Positions 61,040 to 64,000 of a DNA stretch of 64,000 nt are shown in pieces (position 1 is the stretch's first letter; each line of letters starts with the position of its first letter). The translations under genes and the position numbers were made by a program. This stretch comes from Sipunculus nudus (lineage: Eukaryota; Annelida; Sipuncula; Golfingiida; Sipunculidae). Below the pieces are notes generated by a model that did no database searches, was not told the origin of the DNA, and saw only the letters and a program-made list of their open reading frames with translations. The stretch is from NCBI GenBank assembly GCA_026874595.1, contig CM049307.1, positions 55,013,870 through 55,077,869 on the forward strand, read 5' to 3'.

Positions 61040-61430
61040 ACGTGTAACTACCTGCTTCTATTGCCCAGGGTTAGAGCCCAGGACTCAAAGCCGTGAGTAC
61101 GAATTCAACCCAGGAGGTGAGATATTCACGGTCGGCAACCACCCAGGTTGAGCGCTCTTCAGTCTAAATGGGAAGGCTGTGCCTCACTACTGTGTATACT
61201 TCACAAACGACTGCGTCTTGGGGGGGGGGGGGGGGGGTCTCGGTGTTATGACCCAGCAATCGGGATGATTGCACAACCAGGAGCCAACAGACACCGGGCT
61301 ACCGGCCTGTCACCAATCCCAAACCGAAATGGAACTCTGCAGATGTAAATACTTTGATGAAGAATTAGATAAGAGAGCATAAAAATGGAGGCGGTTACTT
61401 CCACCTAACCATCTTTAAAAAAAACCAAAG
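61040..61430 (+). mobile_element. tRNA-derived SINE, plus orientation
   Basis: Same family as 6721 and 25027: 'gcccagggttagagcccagg' head, 'gtgagatattcacggtcggc', 'tcggtgttatgacccagcaa' (about 61239-61258), 'tctgcagatg' and tail 'aaaatggaggcggttacttc'. A G18 tract (61220-61237) replaces the usual 'cgggggctcc' segment, suggesting G-run expansion within the SINE. Confidence 0.87.
61220..61237. repeat. Poly(G) tract, 18 bp
   Basis: Eighteen consecutive G residues inside the SINE. Confidence 0.95.
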
Positions 61431-61628
61431 TGAAACATATGTCCCCTTTATTCTTTTCTGAAAATTTGATGCTGACAGTGACACAAATCAGATCTGTCTG
61501 ATGAATCTTCCTTCACTCACACCAGTAAACATTGAAAAATGACTGAAAATAATTCAATCCTACCATGATTCCAATCCGTTTAAGCATAGATATGTATCAT
61601 GCAATTATATTACAGCCTAAAAAGCGCA
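61431..61628. other. No recognisable gene
   Basis: Spacer between the SINE and the hAT-like element. Confidence 0.4.
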
Positions 61629-61652
61629 TCTCATTGCAGACATGGGTTGAAT

Positions 61653-61800
61653 ACGGGAGAAATGTATTTGAATACGTATACGAATGCAGCAGGGGTACAT
61701 GAATACGAATACGAATACAAATACTCCAAAACAAAAATGTATTCGAATACGAATACGAATACAAATATAAATGTATTCATGAATATCAATATGAATACAA
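61653..61800. repeat. (GAATAC)n subterminal repeat, left
   Basis: Repeated 'cgaatacgaatac' with interruptions, within the left arm of the hAT-like element. Confidence 0.9.
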
Positions 61801-62016
61801 TTGACTGAAGCAAAAAGAAACTATCAAGTATCATTTTTGTTTAATACTACTTATTGCAATCATCATATATTCACCCTTGCAAATGTATTTAAGTCCAAAA
61901 TTCAAAATATTCATGTAATCCACTGTGTATATGCATTAATTTCCATACCACATAATGTCGGAGTATTATTTATTGTGGAAGTTTGTTACACAAAATATAT
62001 AAATGAATGTTCCTTT

Positions 62017-62375
62017 CAGGGTTGGGGCCAGGTACTTGTACCTTTACCTAGGTACACAATTCAGAGTACCTGTATCTGTTCCTGTACCTGGCTGTCATGA
62101 GTAGGAAGTACCCTGTACCTGTACCTGGAACTAAAGTTGCCGTACCTGGTATAGGGTACTCCAGGTACAATTTTGATAGTGGTACTTGAAATGGACACCA
62201 GGCTTTAATCAATTGCGTGTACAAAGCTGTCACCCCTGTCAGGGCAGTTAGCCATCTTAGGCAGGGGTAATTACCAAGCATTCATCCTTGCTGCCTTTGT
62301 AGCTAGCTACCTGGCTAGCAAGCTGGTCAATCTCCAGCCTCTTAAACAGGAAGTTAATTGCAGCATTATATTATC
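62017..62375 (+). repeat. GTACCT-rich unit, copy 1
   Basis: Begins 'cagggttggggcca' and 'ggtacttgtacc', then 'taggtacacaattca', 'ccctgtcagggc', 'caggggtaattac' and 'caggaagtt'. Matches 62469-62720 in the same order. Confidence 0.85.
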
Positions 62376-62468
62376 AGCAGAAGTATACAGCAACCAACAA
62401 AGGATATACATGTATACTGAGGGTTGCCTACATGCCCCATGTCCAAAGTTGGCTCATATGTATACTGA

Positions 62469-62720
62469 ACAGGGTTGGGGCCAGTTACTTGTACTTGTAT
62501 CTAGGTACACAATTCACGTTATGTGATTTACAGGTTTACTAAGATACTGGAATGAAATCAGGTTTGGTCAAGTAAGGTACTGGGCTGTCATCCCTGTCAG
62601 GGCTATTACCCAGACCAGGCAGGGGTAATTACTAAGCTTTCAACCCTTTGAGTGGACTTGGGCTTGTAGCATGCTGGCCTAGCTACCTCCAGCCTCTACA
62701 CAGGAAGTTCATTGTGGCAT
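62469..62720 (+). repeat. GTACCT-rich unit, copy 2
   Basis: Direct repeat of 62017-62375, shortened by about 100 bp. Confidence 0.85.
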
Positions 62721-63051
62721 TATCAGACATAAAGGGTACAGAGCAAAGGATATGAACAGCATTACTTGCCCAGTGTAGATACCTGTTTTCTTGCACGTTT
62801 AACGAACATTGGTGTAGGATAAATGTAGAAGTAAAAAGAGGTTCTGACTGATGGAGATGTGCATACACATGACAAAATAAACACATTAATATTAATTTAA
62901 TATGAAAAAAAAAGAAAAAAATGTCAAAATTTGTAAATAAGATTGTTAATGTGCATGTGTTAAGTGGGTCAAAATCAATCACTGTTGAAATAATGGCACA
63001 TTTTTCTAAATGGATAAAGGACAAAAGGTAAACAATTTTAATGTGTACTGC

Positions 63052-63212
63052 ATGTATTCATGAAACGTATTCATGAATGTGAATACTTCAGCAATGTATT
63101 TGAATACGAATAAAAATTCTTTTGTACTTTTTACAAATGTATTCGAATACGAATACGAATACTGAAAATACCTGTATTCGAATACAATGAATACGAATAC
63201 TGAATACGAATG
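63052..63212. repeat. (GAATAC)n subterminal repeat, right
   Basis: Counterpart of the left hexamer array. GAATAC and its complement GTATTC occur in both orientations. Confidence 0.9.
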
Positions 63213-63231
63213 CCCCATGTCTGTCTCATTG

Positions 63232-63680
63232 AAAATCAGGAGAAAAAAGTTAATGCAACCTGTGTCTCGTAATCCAGACATGGGGTTCTTGTTTTTGTTT
63301 TGATTTGCCCCTGTCAGGGCCAATATAAGTACAAATATTGCTTACAACCCTTATGTAGAAAACAATTACAAAAATGCCAGCAGCTGAATTTAGATGCCAT
63401 GTTGAAACATGCGGGAACACGGCACAATTAATTAATGATACACTGGGTTTGTGTTTCCCACAGAATTCCCTTGTCAGTCTGGCTATGGACACTGGAAACA
63501 GAAGTAATTCCGCTGTAACACTGGATATTTATCGTCAAGGAAACTATCAAACCAACCCTCCACACTCTCCCAGAACTATGGCGCCAGGATTATCTCTGTC
63601 TCCCGAGATGTTTCATTCCATTACTGAAAATAGATTAGTTGAATTAACCATATCCGTTTATCTGCATCTATCTGTATACC
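63232..63680. other. No recognisable gene
   Basis: A 119-codon plus-strand frame (63374-63733) has three Cys in its first half but no motif I know, and it runs into the LTR start. Possibly chance. Confidence 0.4.
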
Positions 63681-64000
63681 TGGTTACAGGTGTCTGTTAT
63701 GTTGTGCGCAGGAGTTTTATATGTGTCTGTTGATATTCTGGTGCGTGTAGCGCAGGCATAGTTGGTTGCTGTGGGAACCTCGCTTGTTTAGGCGCTGGCT
63801 CACGTGTGGGTAATGAAGTGTAGGGACTTAGCGTTCTTTGTTCTAGATGATTCAGGTCTGTTCATTTGCGTGTGTATTGTTCTTTGGGAATTTTCTGTTT
63901 TTAGTATTTACGGATGAGAAGCTATAAATTAGGGACTGTTTCTAGAGCCAAGAGAAAGGGAAACATCAGCGAGCACTGAGAATGTTACCTCCTTGTCAGT
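63681..64000 (+). mobile_element. LTR, 5' part, related to the solo LTR at 20 kb
   Basis: Starts TGGTTACAGGTG (compare TGTTACAGGTG in the 20-kb LTR read on its own strand) and carries 'agcgttctttgttctag', then 'gatgagaagctataaatt.gggactg' (with one base difference from the TATA region at ~20540). Cut by the window end, so it is unknown whether an internal retrotransposon region follows. Confidence 0.72.

Larger units (their letters stand above)
61637..63223. mobile_element. hAT-like nonautonomous DNA transposon (1,587 bp) with (GAATAC)n arms
   Basis: Exact 8-bp duplication TCTCATTG at 61629-61636 and 63224-63231. Perfect 10-bp terminal inverted repeats: CAGACATGGG at the left, its inverse at the right. 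Both subterminal zones are filled with GAATAC/GTATTC hexamers (about 61653-61800 and 63052-63212). The centre holds two diverged copies of a GTACCT-rich unit. No transposase frame is present. The 8-bp target duplication and CAG start fit the hAT superfamily, and the hexamers may be transposase binding sites. Confidence 0.87.

Noticed and set aside
63374..63733. 119-codon plus-strand frame with several Cys
   Set aside because: No recognised family and its 3' part lies in the LTR; kept only as a note in the spacer entry.

Overview
This is AT-rich animal genomic DNA: spliced genes, long introns, (TA)n microsatellites, and many retroelements and DNA transposons. Nothing looks prokaryotic. The one host gene recognised (a secreted lipocalin), the repeat style (tRNA-headed SINEs, L2/CR1-like LINEs, Penelope-like remnants, pearl/HINE-like tandem-core elements) and the absence of vertebrate repeats suggest a lophotrochozoan, most likely a mollusc. 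That assignment is inference; no search was run.

Layout. 1-8.4 kb: mostly unannotated AT-rich DNA with two copies of a tRNA-derived SINE. 8.5-15 kb: a 5'-truncated LINE with a 254-codon reverse-transcriptase C-terminus, a hairpin-headed repeat, a second LINE fragment, then a ~2.5 kb inverted repeat around a ~150-bp tandem array; one arm carries a Penelope-type GIY-YIG tail. 15.9-21.7 kb: a minus-strand L2/CR1-like LINE broken by an 824-bp solo LTR (4-bp target duplication CATG) and by the 3' end of a plus-strand LINE, which itself holds a 1.2 kb TRIM-like element (target duplication CTAT) made of four LTR-like units carrying a tRNA-like sequence. 22-28.2 kb: minisatellites (37 bp; 34 bp split by a SINE with a 12-bp target duplication), a 148-bp tandem duplication and a 662-bp PIF/Harbinger-like MITE. 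29-38.7 kb: dispersed duplications, an 1,845-bp hAT-like element (8-bp target duplication) with another repeat nested in it, and a Helitron/HINE-like tandem element. 38.7-53 kb: largely featureless apart from a ~45-copy 21-bp minisatellite, a candidate solo LTR and one more SINE. 53.4-56.8 kb: the lipocalin gene on the plus strand. 57-64 kb: SINEs, a 1,587-bp hAT-like element with (GAATAC)n subterminal repeats, and the start of an LTR related to the one at 20 kb, cut by the window end.

There is no operon or pathway logic. The lipocalin is the only host gene I can support, and one internal coding piece of it is unaccounted for. The most unusual item is the TRIM-like array with a tRNA-like, Pol III-promoter-like sequence inside its LTRs.
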